A stretch of DNA of 51,263 nucleotides from DASSKF01 sp035690725 (GTDB lineage Bacteria; Actinomycetota; Actinomycetes; Actinomycetales; Dermatophilaceae): positions 1 to 51,263 of the forward strand of contig DASSKF010000160.1 of assembly GCA_035690725.1 (NCBI GenBank), written 5' to 3'. The position numbers and the translations under genes were made by a program. Below are positions 1-7,246 of the stretch, piece after piece (position 1 is the stretch's first letter; each line of letters opens with the position of its first letter). The notes beneath the pieces were generated by a model that was given only the letters and a program-made list of their open reading frames with translations, ran no database searches and was not told where the DNA came from.

Positions 1-159
1 CCCCTTGCCGAATCGTGACCTTCTGGGTAACGTTCCGGTCTCGTGCGGCCCGTTCGCACCTTCGGAATCGGGGCCGAAGCCCGTGGAGACCAACTGAATA
101 CACACCCAACCATCGTGTGTGCCCGCAGCGCCCAACCTCGTCAGCGGGCACGTCCCGGC

Positions 160-318
160 TTCCCTGCCCGGGCACGTGACGAGGATGGGGGAACCACTCG
201 CGACGTGGCTCGTCGACACCCGACCTGCCCGCGTCTTGGGGTGAAGCCGGTTCGCCGGCCGGGCACCTGACAGCCCGAACCCGACAGCTCACCCCATCGG
301 CGCCGGTCAGGAAGGACC
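160..318 (+). promoter_or_regulatory. ydaO/yuaA-type c-di-AMP riboswitch leader (approximate limits)
   Basis: The 5' leader of the rpf-like gene contains the hallmark 3' half of the ydaO class: GGGGTGAAGCCGG near 239-251, then CCCGAACCCGACAGCTCACC near 273-292, preceded by a GGGGGAACC element near 187. In actinobacteria this riboswitch class precedes cell-wall hydrolase and rpf genes and turns them off when c-di-AMP binds. The gene starts shortly after it, at 327. The limits are estimated because no fold was computed. Confidence 0.82.
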
Positions 319-326
319 CCCTGCGC

Positions 327-1031
327 ATGTCCTATGTCCCCCTGCACGCTGCCCCGCGCCCTCCGAGGCAGCTGCGTCGTCGTCTCGCCGGTGCCGCCGT
401 CGTCGGCACGGCGCTGGTCACCGCCACCACCGCGATGGGCGCCCCTGCCCAGGCCGCGGGATCGGTGTGGGACCGCGTCGCCGCCTGCGAGTCCGGCGGC
501 AACTGGCACATCAACACCGGCAACGGTTTCTACGGCGGCCTCCAGTTCACCCTGCAGACGTGGCGCGGCTTCGGCGGCGCGTCCTATGCCCCGCGCGCCG
601 ACCTGGCCACGAGGAGCCAGCAGATCGACATCGCCCAGCGTGTGCTGGCCCGCCAGGGGCCCGGCGCCTGGCCCGTGTGCTCGGTTCGTGCGGGCCTGAG
701 CCGGTCCAACGGCGGCGGCTTCACCGCGCCGGTCGTGGCCTCCCGCAGCACCCACCGCAGCGCGGTCAGCAGCCGCCTGGTCGTCGACGGCATCTTCGGG
801 CCGCGGACCACCAAGGCAGTGCAGCACTGGGTCGGCACCGTGCCGGACGGCATCTTCGGCCCGATCACCAAGCGCGCCCTGCAGCGCAAGGTCGGGTCCT
901 ACCCCGACGGCATCGTCGGTCCCCGCACCGTCGCCGCCCTGCAGCGCTACCTCGGCATCCGCCAGGACGGTGCACACCACATGAACCACCGCACCGTGCG
1001 CGCACTGCAGTCCTACCTGAACTCGCACTGA
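327..1031 (+). CDS. Secreted resuscitation-promoting-factor-like transglycosylase with peptidoglycan-binding repeats
   Basis: The 234-residue protein has a signal peptide (two Arg-rich blocks, a hydrophobic Ala/Val core, cleavage near APAQA at about residue 43). An Rpf/transglycosylase-like domain follows, with WDRVAACESGGNW and YGGLQFTLQTW motifs; the Glu in ACESGG is the expected catalytic residue. The C-terminal half has three repeats of the form DGIxGPxTxxAxQ, plus a weaker fourth, typical of peptidoglycan-binding domains. It should cleave peptidoglycan outside the cell to support growth or resuscitation. The ATG is preceded by GGAAGGA. The riboswitch leader fits known control of rpf genes by c-di-AMP, and a strong hairpin terminator follows. 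Chromosomal, left of the islands. Confidence 0.9.
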   Translation: MSYVPLHAAPRPPRQLRRRLAGAAVVGTALVTATTAMGAPAQAAGSVWDRVAACESGGNWHINTGNGFYGGLQFTLQTWRGFGGASYAPRADLATRSQQIDIAQRVLARQGPGAWPVCSVRAGLSRSNGGGFTAPVVASRSTHRSAVSSRLVVDGIFGPRTTKAVQHWVGTVPDGIFGPITKRALQRKVGSYPDGIVGPRTVAALQRYLGIRQDGAHHMNHRTVRALQSYLNSH

Positions 1032-1082
1032 TCGGTATGCCGCCCACGCACCCTGACGGGGTGCGCCCACCTGGTCGGTGAC

Positions 1083-1123
1083 CCGCGAGGGGTCCGCGCC
1101 GCGACGGAGCGGACCCCTCGCGG
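1083..1123 (+). terminator. Hairpin terminator after the rpf-like gene
   Basis: A perfect 15-bp inverted repeat (1083-1097 with 1109-1123) with an 11-base loop lies 50 bases after the stop codon. There is no long T tract, as is common in high-GC actinobacteria. Confidence 0.75.
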
Positions 1124-1174
1124 TCGTGTGGGGCGGGACGCGGCCAGCAGGTAGGCTGCGGGCCGTGCTCCCGT

Positions 1175-1250
1175 GCCGACGTGGCGCAATTGGCAGCGCA
1201 CCTGTCTTGTAAATGGGTGGTTGCGGGTTCGAGTCCCGCCGTCGGCTCCA
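1175..1250 (+). tRNA. tRNA-Thr(UGU)
   Basis: The 76-nt cloverleaf has a 7-bp acceptor stem (GCCGACG/CGTCGGC), a D arm GCGC/GCGC, an anticodon loop CTTGTAA with anticodon TGT, a T arm GCGGG/CCCGC around TTCGAGT, and an encoded CCA (1248-1250). The anticodon stem CCTGT/ATGGG contains two G-U pairs, whereas the displaced 3' copies at 22.5 and 30.2 kb have ACAGG, which would pair perfectly. This gene is the integration target of the two islands to its right. Confidence 0.93.
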
Positions 1251-1252
1251 AT
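1216..1252 (+). repeat. att core repeat, copy 1 (tRNA 3' end)
   Basis: The 37-bp tRNA-Thr 3' end plus two bases (1216-1252) is repeated exactly at 22469-22505 and 30216-30252. Site-specific integrases commonly use a tRNA 3' end in this way, restoring the tRNA and leaving a partial copy at the far end of the insert. Confidence 0.85.
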
Positions 1253-1596
1253 TTAATGGTGTAACAAGGGAATTCGCTATCAGGTGTTCACGAGGAGCCT
1301 CCTGTTCTAGAAACAGGAGGCCCACGGTCCCGGAGACCCCGGCTCACCTGCGCAAACGCCTCGCGCCTGCCGCGGCGGGGTCGGCTTCTTCTGTCCGCTT
1401 GGGGCAACGGCATGTCGGCACGCAATCGCACGCAGATCGCACGGTCAGGGGTGCTTGCAAGCCGCGCAAGAAGGGCGCGAAATGAAGCTGCAGCGAGCGC
1501 GGTCAGCGTCGCGCGGTCGGCTGCGCTGCTCATGAGCTCGGCTGTCCTCGGCGAGCGCTGTCGGCTCGACCGCCGACGCGGCGTACCGCTGGCCTG
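1251..1596 (+). other. Left end of island A; no gene seen
   Basis: No convincing gene. The stretch resembles 22504-22740 at the start of island B: shared AAGGGAATTCG, a hairpin (1297-1306 with 1312-1321) and the motif CGCACGCAGATCGCAC at 1427-1442. These are probably integrase-binding or processing sequences of a shared element family. Open frames here show no recognisable protein. Confidence 0.6.
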
Positions 1597-2125
1597 TCAT
1601 GCCCTCGTGGTGGCCTCGGGGCGCAGGCCGGCAACGAGGTTGAAGGCTCCGGTCAGGACGTTCAGGGCGACGAGGCCGACCACGTCGGTGATTTCCCTGT
1701 TGGTGTAGCCGTGCTCATGCAGTTCGGCGACTTGCTCGTCGGTGATGGAGTCCGGTGCGGTGTTGCACTTGGAGGCCGAAGGTGATCATGGCGGCGATGG
1801 CGGGGTCGGTCGAGGTGCCTTGCCGAGACCGGTGGATTTTGTCGTCGCCCAAGCCCGAGTGTTCGTGCGGCGTCGGTATGGGCCGCCCGGCAGACCTTGC
1901 AGCCCTGGTGCTGCTGTATCGCCGGGGAGATGCTTCGTTGATCGGACGGGCAAGTTTGGCACGTTTCATGGCTCGGCTGAACTCGAGGTAGCCGCCAGGC
2001 ACCGACGGTGAGTGCGCCATGGTGGCCACCATCGTCCGACGCGGCCGTGTCGGTTGACCAGGTCGGCGAGCAGGATGCCTGCGGTGCCGCGCGGTGTCGG
2101 GGGTGAGGGCGGGCATGCGTGCCAC
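1597..2125 (-). pseudogene. Frameshifted carboxymuconolactone decarboxylase/AhpD-like protein
   Basis: Translating the minus strand in several frames reconstructs one AhpD/carboxymuconolactone decarboxylase-like protein. It starts at GTG 2125 (MARMPALTPDTAR, preceded by GAGAGGAAG) and continues MVATMAHSPSVPGGYLEFSR, then LGLGDDKIHRSRQGTSTD, then ITDEQVAELHEHGYTNREI, ending with NLVAGLRPEATTRA. The blocks lie in order but in different frames, and the usual CxxC region (near KVCRAAHTDAA) is out of frame with its neighbours. At least two indels break the gene, so it is non-functional. Intact relatives reduce peroxides or act on small electrophiles. Confidence 0.75.
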
Positions 2126-2162
2126 GAAGCTTCCTCTCTCGGCGTCGTGAGGGAGCGTGCGG

Positions 2163-2309
2163 TCAGTGGCAGGTCTCGGAGGCGCATGTCTCTGGTGCGG
2201 CCCGTGCGGCCAGCGCGATGTTCACCGCGCAGGCCAAGGCGCAGCGCAGGATCTGCCGGGTGATCGTGGACTGCGCGATCTGGGTGACTCGCGCGGGGAT
2301 GCCGCTCAT
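2163..2309 (-). CDS. Small hypothetical protein upstream of the decarboxylase remnant
   Basis: This 48-codon frame starts at ATG 2309 after GAAGGGAGAAGC, a good ribosome-binding site, and ends at 2163, 38 bases before the decarboxylase remnant on the same strand. The peptide has a hydrophobic middle (ILRCALACAVNIALAARA) and three Cys, two in the terminal CASETC. It may be a short membrane or leader peptide. No family is recognised. The start site is the main support, so it may not be expressed. Confidence 0.4.
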   Translation of the reverse strand: MSGIPARVTQIAQSTITRQILRCALACAVNIALAARAAPETCASETCH

Positions 2310-2412
2310 GGTGCTTCTCCCTTCGACTCCTAACGCCCCCAAAGAGCCAGATGGAGCGCGGCACTCTGTGACGCCGTACCACTTGGGCCGACGTGCACCT
2401 TGCCTGCACGCT

Positions 2413-2435
2413 AACACCCCTACCCCCTAGGTGTA
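2413..2435. promoter_or_regulatory. Candidate CsoR-type operator, distal
   Basis: The C-rich element here has flanking ACACC/GGTGT arms around CCTACCCCCTA. It resembles the G/C-tract operators bound by CsoR-family copper sensors and lies between the divergent minus-strand small gene and csoR. Confidence 0.45.
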
Positions 2436-2498
2436 TCGTCCACGCCGTCCCGGCGATCGAGCGACGCGGGGCCCAACTGTTCTCGACCTAGTTGCAGG

Positions 2499-2517
2499 AA
2501 TACGGTAGGGGGGTATT
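2499..2517. promoter_or_regulatory. Candidate CsoR operator before csoR-copZ-copA
   Basis: AATACGGTAGGGGGGTATT has AATAC/GTATT arms flanking a G tract, matching the general ATAC-G-tract-GTAT form of CsoR operators. It sits 44 bases before the csoR start, which fits autoregulated, copper-inducible expression of csoR and the operon behind it. Confidence 0.65.
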
Positions 2518-2560
2518 GTGTTGGCGAATGCATGCACCACGACGAGACTGGGAGTAGGGC

Positions 2561-2866
2561 ATGAACGACCACGCGACCTCGGCGCCGCCGAGCTACATCC
2601 ACCGCAAGGACGACTATCTGCGGCGGCTGCGTCGCATCGAGGGTCAGGCCCGCGGGTTGCAGCGGATGGTCGAGGAGGAGCAGTACTGCATTGACATCCT
2701 GACGCAGGTCTCGGCGATGACCAGGGCGCTGCAGTCGGTGTCGTTGGGGCTGTTGGAGGAGCACCTGAGCCACTGTGTCGTGGACGCCGCGGCCAAGGGC
2801 GGCCCGGAGGCGCAGGAGAAGGTCAAGGAGGCCTCCGACGCCATCGCGCGGCTGGTACGCGCCTGA
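2561..2866 (+). CDS. csoR: CsoR-family copper-sensing repressor
   Basis: The 101-residue all-helical protein belongs to the CsoR/RcnR (DUF156) family. The family's Cys-His-Cys Cu(I) ligands are visible: Cys in EEQYCIDIL (about residue 43), His and Cys in LLEEHLSHCVVD (about residues 68 and 72). The N-terminal RRLRRIEGQARGLQRM helix is typical and supplies DNA-contacting Arg residues. In this family Cu(I) binding releases the operator DNA. A candidate operator lies 44 bases upstream, and copZ and copA follow, so it probably represses the copper operon and perhaps the NDH-1-like genes downstream. Start chosen at ATG 2561. Confidence 0.92.
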   Translation: MNDHATSAPPSYIHRKDDYLRRLRRIEGQARGLQRMVEEEQYCIDILTQVSAMTRALQSVSLGLLEEHLSHCVVDAAAKGGPEAQEKVKEASDAIARLVRA

Positions 2867-2943
2867 ACTACCACGAAGCACGTATCACACACCGAGCGAG
2901 GCGACCTGTCGCGGCCGCCCGCCACCGAGCAAGGGAGAACACC

Positions 2944-3165
2944 ATGAACACCCAGACCTACGCCGTCACCGGGATGACCTGCGACCACTGCGCGCACGCG
3001 GTCACCGAGGAGCTCAACGCGCTGTCGGGCGTGAGCGAGGTCCGGGTCGACCTGGTCGCCGGCGGTGAGTCCGCGGTGACGGTCATCAGTGACCGGGACC
3101 TGAGCGAGGCGGCGGTCGCCGGTGCGCTGGACGAGGCCGGCGACTACCGGCTGGCGACGCGATGA
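2944..3165 (+). CDS. copZ: Copper chaperone, heavy-metal-associated domain
   Basis: The 73-residue single HMA (ferredoxin-like) domain has the Cu(I)-binding loop GMTCDHC near residues 10-16. It should carry Cu(I) in the cytoplasm to the N-terminal HMA domain of CopA or to CsoR. The ATG follows AAGGGAGAACACC. Its stop overlaps the copA start by 4 bases (ATGA at 3162-3165), so the two are translationally coupled. Confidence 0.92.
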   Translation: MNTQTYAVTGMTCDHCAHAVTEELNALSGVSEVRVDLVAGGESAVTVISDRDLSEAAVAGALDEAGDYRLATR

Positions 3166-5456
3166 CGGCCCAACAGACGACGGGCCAGCAGACGCCCGGC
3201 CAGGAGAGGACCGAACAGCATCGGGATGTGGAGCTGGTCATCGGTGGGATGACCTGTGCCTCCTGCGCTGCACGGATCGAGAAGAAGCTCAACAGGATCG
3301 ACGGTGTCGAGGCCACGGTCAACTTCGCCACGGAGAAGGCGAAAGTGCGGTATGCCGGGGGCATCTCACCAGAGGATCTGGTCGCCCGGGTTGAGGCCAC
3401 GGGCTACACCGCGCAGCTGCCGGCAGCCCCGGACCGCTCGGCGGGCACGTCAACAAGCGATGAGCCGGCCGACGCCACGCGTGAGCTGCGCAACAGGCTG
3501 GTGATCTCGACCCTGCTCGCCCTGCCGGTGCTGGTGCTGTCCATGGTCCCGCCGTTGCAGTTCGACAACTGGCAGTGGCTGGCGCTGACGCTGGCCTCCC
3601 CGGTCGTGGTGTGGGGCGCGCTGCCGTTCCACCGTGCCGCGTGGACCAACGCCCGGCACGGCGCCGCGACGATGGACACCCTGGTCTCGGTCGGGGTGTC
3701 CGCGGCGTGGCTGTGGTCGCTGTGGGCGCTGTTCCTCGGCGAGGCCGGCATGCCGGGCATGCGGATGGGCTTCGACCTGCTCCCGGGCCGGGGCGCGGCC
3801 TCCAGCCACATCTACCTCGAGGTCGCCAGCGCCGTCACCGTGTTCATCCTGGCCGGCCGCTACGCCGAGGCCCGGGCCAAGTCCCGCTCCGGGGCCGCGT
3901 TGCGGGCCCTGCTGGACCTGGGCGCCAAGGACGTCGCCGTAGTCCGCGACGGTGCCGAGCAGCGCATCCCGGTGGACCGGCTCGCCGTCGGTGATGTGTT
4001 CGTGGTGCGCCCGGGGGAGAAGGTGGCCACCGACGGGGCGGTGACCGAAGGCACCTCGGCGGTGGACGCTTCCATGCTGACCGGGGAGTCCGTGCCGGTG
4101 GAGGTCGGGCCGGGCAGTGAGGTCGTCGGCGCGACGGTCAACGCCGGGGGCCGGCTGCTGGTGCGCGCGACCCGGGTCGGGGCCGATACGCAGCTGGCGC
4201 AAATGGCGCGGCTGGTCGAAGACGCCCAGAATGGCAAGGCCCCGGTGCAGCGGCTGGCCGACCGCGTCTCCGCGGTGTTCGTGCCGGTCGTCATCGGCAT
4301 CGCGCTGGCCACGCTCGGTGTCTGGCTCGCCCTGGGTGCGGGCGCGACTGCGGCCTTCACCGCGGCGGTCGCGGTGCTGATCATCGCCTGCCCGTGCGCG
4401 CTGGGACTGGCCACGCCGACCGCGCTGATGGTCGGCACCGGGCGAGGCGCCCAGTTGGGGATCCTCATCAAGGGTCCGCAGGTGCTGGAGTCGACCCGGG
4501 CGGTAGACACCGTGGTCCTGGACAAGACCGGCACCGTGACCACCGGGCGGATGAGCCTGCAGTCGGTGAAGCCGGCCGCCGGTGAGGACGCCGACGAGGT
4601 GCTGGCGGTCGCGGGCGCGCTCGAGGACGCCTCGGAGCACCCGATCGCCGCTGCCATCGCCGCCGCGGCCCGAGAGAGCTCCTCGAGCACGGGACGGCTC
4701 GCGTCGGTGGAGGGCTTCGCCTCGCACGAGGGCCTCGGGGTCTCCGGGGTGGTCGACGGCCACGCCGCGCTCGTGGGCCGACGCGCCTGGCTGGAGGGCC
4801 AGTGGGCGCTGCAGATTCCCGCGCCCCTGGCCGAGACCGTCGCGGACGCGGAGTCCGCCGGTCAGACCCCGGTGTGGATCGCCTGGGACGGCGCCGTGCG
4901 CGGTATCGCCGTCGTCGCCGACACGGTCAAGGGCACCTCGGCGCAGGCGATCGCCGACTTCCGTGCCCTCGGGCTGGCTCCGGTCCTGCTCACCGGGGAC
5001 AACACCCGCGCGGCGCACGCGGTGGCGCGCCAGGTCGGCATCGAGGAGGTCATCGCCGAGGTCCTGCCCGCCGACAAGGTCACCGCCGTGAAGGCCCTGC
5101 AGGAGCAGGTACGGGTGGTGGCCATGGTGGGCGACGGCGTCAACGACGCCGCGGCCTTGGCCCAGGCCGACCTCGGCCTGGCGATGGGCACCGGCAGCGA
5201 CGTCGCCATCGAGGCCTCCGACCTGACCCTGGTCCGGGGCGACCTGCGCTCGGCCGCGGACGCGATCCGCCTGTCGCGGCGCACCCTGGGCACCATCAAG
5301 GGCAACCTGTTCTGGGCGTTCGCCTACAACGTGGCCGCGCTGCCGCTGGCCGCACTCGGCCTGCTGAACCCGCTCATCGCCGGCGCCGCGATGGCGTTCA
5401 GCTCGGTCTTCGTGGTCACCAACAGCCTGCGGCTGCGCCGGTTCACGGCACGCTGA
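3162..5456 (+). CDS. copA: Cu(+)-exporting P1B-type ATPase
   Basis: The 764-residue ATPase exports Cu(I) across the membrane. One HMA domain has GMTCASC at residues 29-35. Eight membrane spans are expected, with the actuator TGES near residue 307, the transport motif CPCALGLATPTA (Cys 410 and 412), the phosphorylation loop DKTGT (Asp about 454), the HP motif near 493 and GDGVNDAAAL near 657. The CPC signature marks the Cu(I)-specific P1B-1 group. The length is normal for a one-HMA CopA. Only 60 bases separate it from the nuoA-like gene, and no terminator is evident, so the NDH-1-like genes probably share its transcript. Confidence 0.94.
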   Translation: MTAQQTTGQQTPGQERTEQHRDVELVIGGMTCASCAARIEKKLNRIDGVEATVNFATEKAKVRYAGGISPEDLVARVEATGYTAQLPAAPDRSAGTSTSDEPADATRELRNRLVISTLLALPVLVLSMVPPLQFDNWQWLALTLASPVVVWGALPFHRAAWTNARHGAATMDTLVSVGVSAAWLWSLWALFLGEAGMPGMRMGFDLLPGRGAASSHIYLEVASAVTVFILAGRYAEARAKSRSGAALRALLDLGAKDVAVVRDGAEQRIPVDRLAVGDVFVVRPGEKVATDGAVTEGTSAVDASMLTGESVPVEVGPGSEVVGATVNAGGRLLVRATRVGADTQLAQMARLVEDAQNGKAPVQRLADRVSAVFVPVVIGIALATLGVWLALGAGATAAFTAAVAVLIIACPCALGLATPTALMVGTGRGAQLGILIKGPQVLESTRAVDTVVLDKTGTVTTGRMSLQSVKPAAGEDADEVLAVAGALEDASEHPIAAAIAAAARESSSSTGRLASVEGFASHEGLGVSGVVDGHAALVGRRAWLEGQWALQIPAPLAETVADAESAGQTPVWIAWDGAVRGIAVVADTVKGTSAQAIADFRALGLAPVLLTGDNTRAAHAVARQVGIEEVIAEVLPADKVTAVKALQEQVRVVAMVGDGVNDAAALAQADLGLAMGTGSDVAIEASDLTLVRGDLRSAADAIRLSRRTLGTIKGNLFWAFAYNVAALPLAALGLLNPLIAGAAMAFSSVFVVTNSLRLRRFTAR

Positions 5457-5516
5457 GGAACCGACAGCAGGACGCCAAGCTCGGTAGGACCTCGCGACAG
5501 GGGAAGGGAGGCGGTC

Positions 5517-5870
5517 ATGGGCGGCTTCGCCAGCATCCTCGTGGCCCTCGGCCTGGGTCTGCTTGTGGCCGCGCTCGTCTTGGTCGCCCACCGCATCGTG
5601 GCGGTGGGCGGCCAGGAGCCGGTCGCCGTCCTGCCCTACCTGTCGGGCAACCCGCCGGTCGAGCATGCCCTGTCCCGGTTCCACGTGCGCTGGTACACCG
5701 TGACGCTGCTGTTCCTGGCCTTCGACGTGGAGATGTTGTTCATGTACCCGTGGGCGCTGGTCGTGGCCTCGATGGGGGCCGGCGCGGTCATCGAGATGTT
5801 CGTCTTCCTCGGGCTGCTGATGGCCGGAGTCGTCTATGCGTGGCGGGAGGGTGCCCTGCGATGGGTCTGA
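5517..5870 (+). CDS. NADH-quinone oxidoreductase subunit A homologue (NDH-1 membrane arm)
   Basis: The 117-residue protein has three membrane spans. The NuoA core is visible: RFHVRWYTVTLLFLAFDVEM followed by YPWAL, including the FDVE acid pair. The loop usually written YECG reads YLSG, so the conserved Cys, whose exposure tracks the active/deactive state of complex I, is missing. A strong ribosome-binding site (GGGAAGGGAGG) precedes the ATG. It overlaps the next gene by 10 bases and opens the NDH-1-like part of the operon. In complex I, subunit A sits at the junction of membrane arm and quinone module. Confidence 0.87.
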   Translation: MGGFASILVALGLGLLVAALVLVAHRIVAVGGQEPVAVLPYLSGNPPVEHALSRFHVRWYTVTLLFLAFDVEMLFMYPWALVVASMGAGAVIEMFVFLGLLMAGVVYAWREGALRWV

Positions 5871-7246
5871 GGACATCGGCTCGGCGGCGGCTCGCGTGGT
5901 GGGCCGCCTACCGACCGCACGTGCTGGTGGTTACCGCCCCCGGCGGCACCGCCGAACGGCTGGCCGTCGAGGCGCAGGTCCGCGCGCTCGGCGGCGTCCT
6001 GGCTGCGGCGCCGGCCGACACCGACCTGCTGGCCACCGCCGGCACACCCGACGCGGAGCTCGCCGGCGCGATCGACCTGCTGTGGGGTCAGGTCCCTGCC
6101 CCGAAGGTCCGCGTCGACGTGCCGGAGCCGGCGGAGGTGGCTGCGGCTCTCACCTCTGCGATCCACGAGCTGGCGACCACACCGCAGGCGGGCGTCGAAC
6201 CGGCCGGGGAAGCCGACTCCGTGAGCGGGTCCCGGCACGGCCACGGCGATCATGACCACCAGCACGACGACCATGGCCACGCAGACCACGAGGGCCCAGA
6301 GCTTGGTGGTCCCGAGCAGGGCCGCGGCGGGCACGAGTCCGGCGACGATCACAGTCACACGGCGCACGAAGGCCACGGCGGGCATGACCACGGGGGCATG
6401 CAGATGCCGGGCGGGCTGATGATGGCCGACCGCGGGCCCGACCGCGACGGCCTGAAGCTGGACGTACTCCGCGTCGCGCTCGGCCCGGCCCTGCCCGCGT
6501 GGCCGTCCGGTCTGGTCATGGACGTCGAAATGCAGGGCGACCTGGTGCAGTCCGCGGCGCCCCGAGTGCTGTCCGTGCCCCGCGGTAACTCCGGCTTCTG
6601 GACCGCCGACCCCAGCAAACCCCGGCGTCGCGCGGCGGCGCACCTGGACTCGATCGGACGACTACTCGAGGTGGCCGGGTGGTCGGGTGCCGCCGAGCAG
6701 GTACGCCAGCAGCGCGACGCGGTGCTGACCGACGCGGGCGATGGAGGTGAGAACCGTGCGGTACGGGATCTGGGCCGACTGCGGCGCCGACTCCAGCGAT
6801 CGCGCGGCCTGCGTCGGTCGCTGGCCGGTCTGGGGCGCCTCGACCCCGACGCGGTCAGCCGCCTCGGCCTGACGGGCCCTGCGGCCCGGGCCACCGGTCG
6901 CGGTGGTGATGCCTGGGCCCGACTGGTGACCTGGCTGGAGGAGACAGCGCAGGCGCTCGATGGCCGGCCGGTGGCACCCGCAGAGGGCCCGCGCGGCGAA
7001 CCGGGCCGCGGTTCCGATGCATTGTTGGCGGCCGCCGTGGCGTTGATGCCGGGACTCGAGCTGGCCGATGCCCGGCTGGTTCTGGCCAGCCTCGACCCCG
7101 ACACTGATGAGCTCGACGCGTCGCGGACCAGGGGCGACGGCGACCTGGACCACGAGGGCCAGCACGGCAGCCGCCACGACCGGTACTCCCATCACGGGCA
7201 GGTGGGTTCCGGTCACGAGCACGAGGGGCAGGTGCATGCTGGATGA
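5861..7246 (+). CDS. Degenerate NuoB/NuoD-like fusion with His-rich metal-binding segments, no cysteines
   Basis: The 461-residue protein occupies the NuoB-C-D position between nuoA and nuoH. Residues about 12-110 follow the NuoB pattern (HVLVVTAPGG, then TAGTPDAELAGAIDLLWGQV) but lack all four N2-cluster cysteines; the whole protein has no Cys. Residues about 125-178 form a His/Asp linker with about 15 His. Residues about 183-420 look like NuoD, notably GLGRLDPDAVSRLGLTGPA and ARATG, while the NuoD GPQHP start is replaced by a Met/Gly segment. A second His-rich tail (about 8 His) ends the protein. It probably forms a non-redox or metal-binding soluble module on the membrane arm. It overlaps nuoA by 10 bases and nuoH by 4. 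Confidence 0.75.
   Translation: MGLRTSARRRLAWWAAYRPHVLVVTAPGGTAERLAVEAQVRALGGVLAAAPADTDLLATAGTPDAELAGAIDLLWGQVPAPKVRVDVPEPAEVAAALTSAIHELATTPQAGVEPAGEADSVSGSRHGHGDHDHQHDDHGHADHEGPELGGPEQGRGGHESGDDHSHTAHEGHGGHDHGGMQMPGGLMMADRGPDRDGLKLDVLRVALGPALPAWPSGLVMDVEMQGDLVQSAAPRVLSVPRGNSGFWTADPSKPRRRAAAHLDSIGRLLEVAGWSGAAEQVRQQRDAVLTDAGDGGENRAVRDLGRLRRRLQRSRGLRRSLAGLGRLDPDAVSRLGLTGPAARATGRGGDAWARLVTWLEETAQALDGRPVAPAEGPRGEPGRGSDALLAAAVALMPGLELADARLVLASLDPDTDELDASRTRGDGDLDHEGQHGSRHDRYSHHGQVGSGHEHEGQVHAG
6232..6396 (+). other. His-rich segment within the NuoB/D-like protein
   Basis: About 55 codons rich in His, Asp and Gly (patterns HGHGDHDHQH and HSHTAHEGHGGHDHGG). Such segments bind Cu, Zn or Ni in metallochaperones. 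The segment separates the NuoB-like and NuoD-like halves. Confidence 0.8.

Noticed and set aside
1297..1321. Hairpin after the tRNA as an ordinary tRNA terminator
   Set aside because: The hairpin is partly conserved at 22552-22572 downstream of a non-functional tRNA fragment, so it belongs to the island ends.
865..1325. Minus-strand frames containing RRRDSNPQPP-type sequence, also at 22.4 and 30.2 kb
   Set aside because: These peptides are the antisense translation of the tRNA-Thr 3' end and its copies, a well-known spurious protein.
3450..5876. Long minus-strand open frame opposite copA
   Set aside because: It is rich in His/Gln/Arg/Gly as expected for antisense of a GC-rich gene and has no domain; copA on the plus strand has all its motifs.
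6232..6396. His codon repeats as a tandem DNA repeat
   Set aside because: The bases do not repeat with a fixed unit; the pattern is a compositional His/Asp/Gly protein segment.
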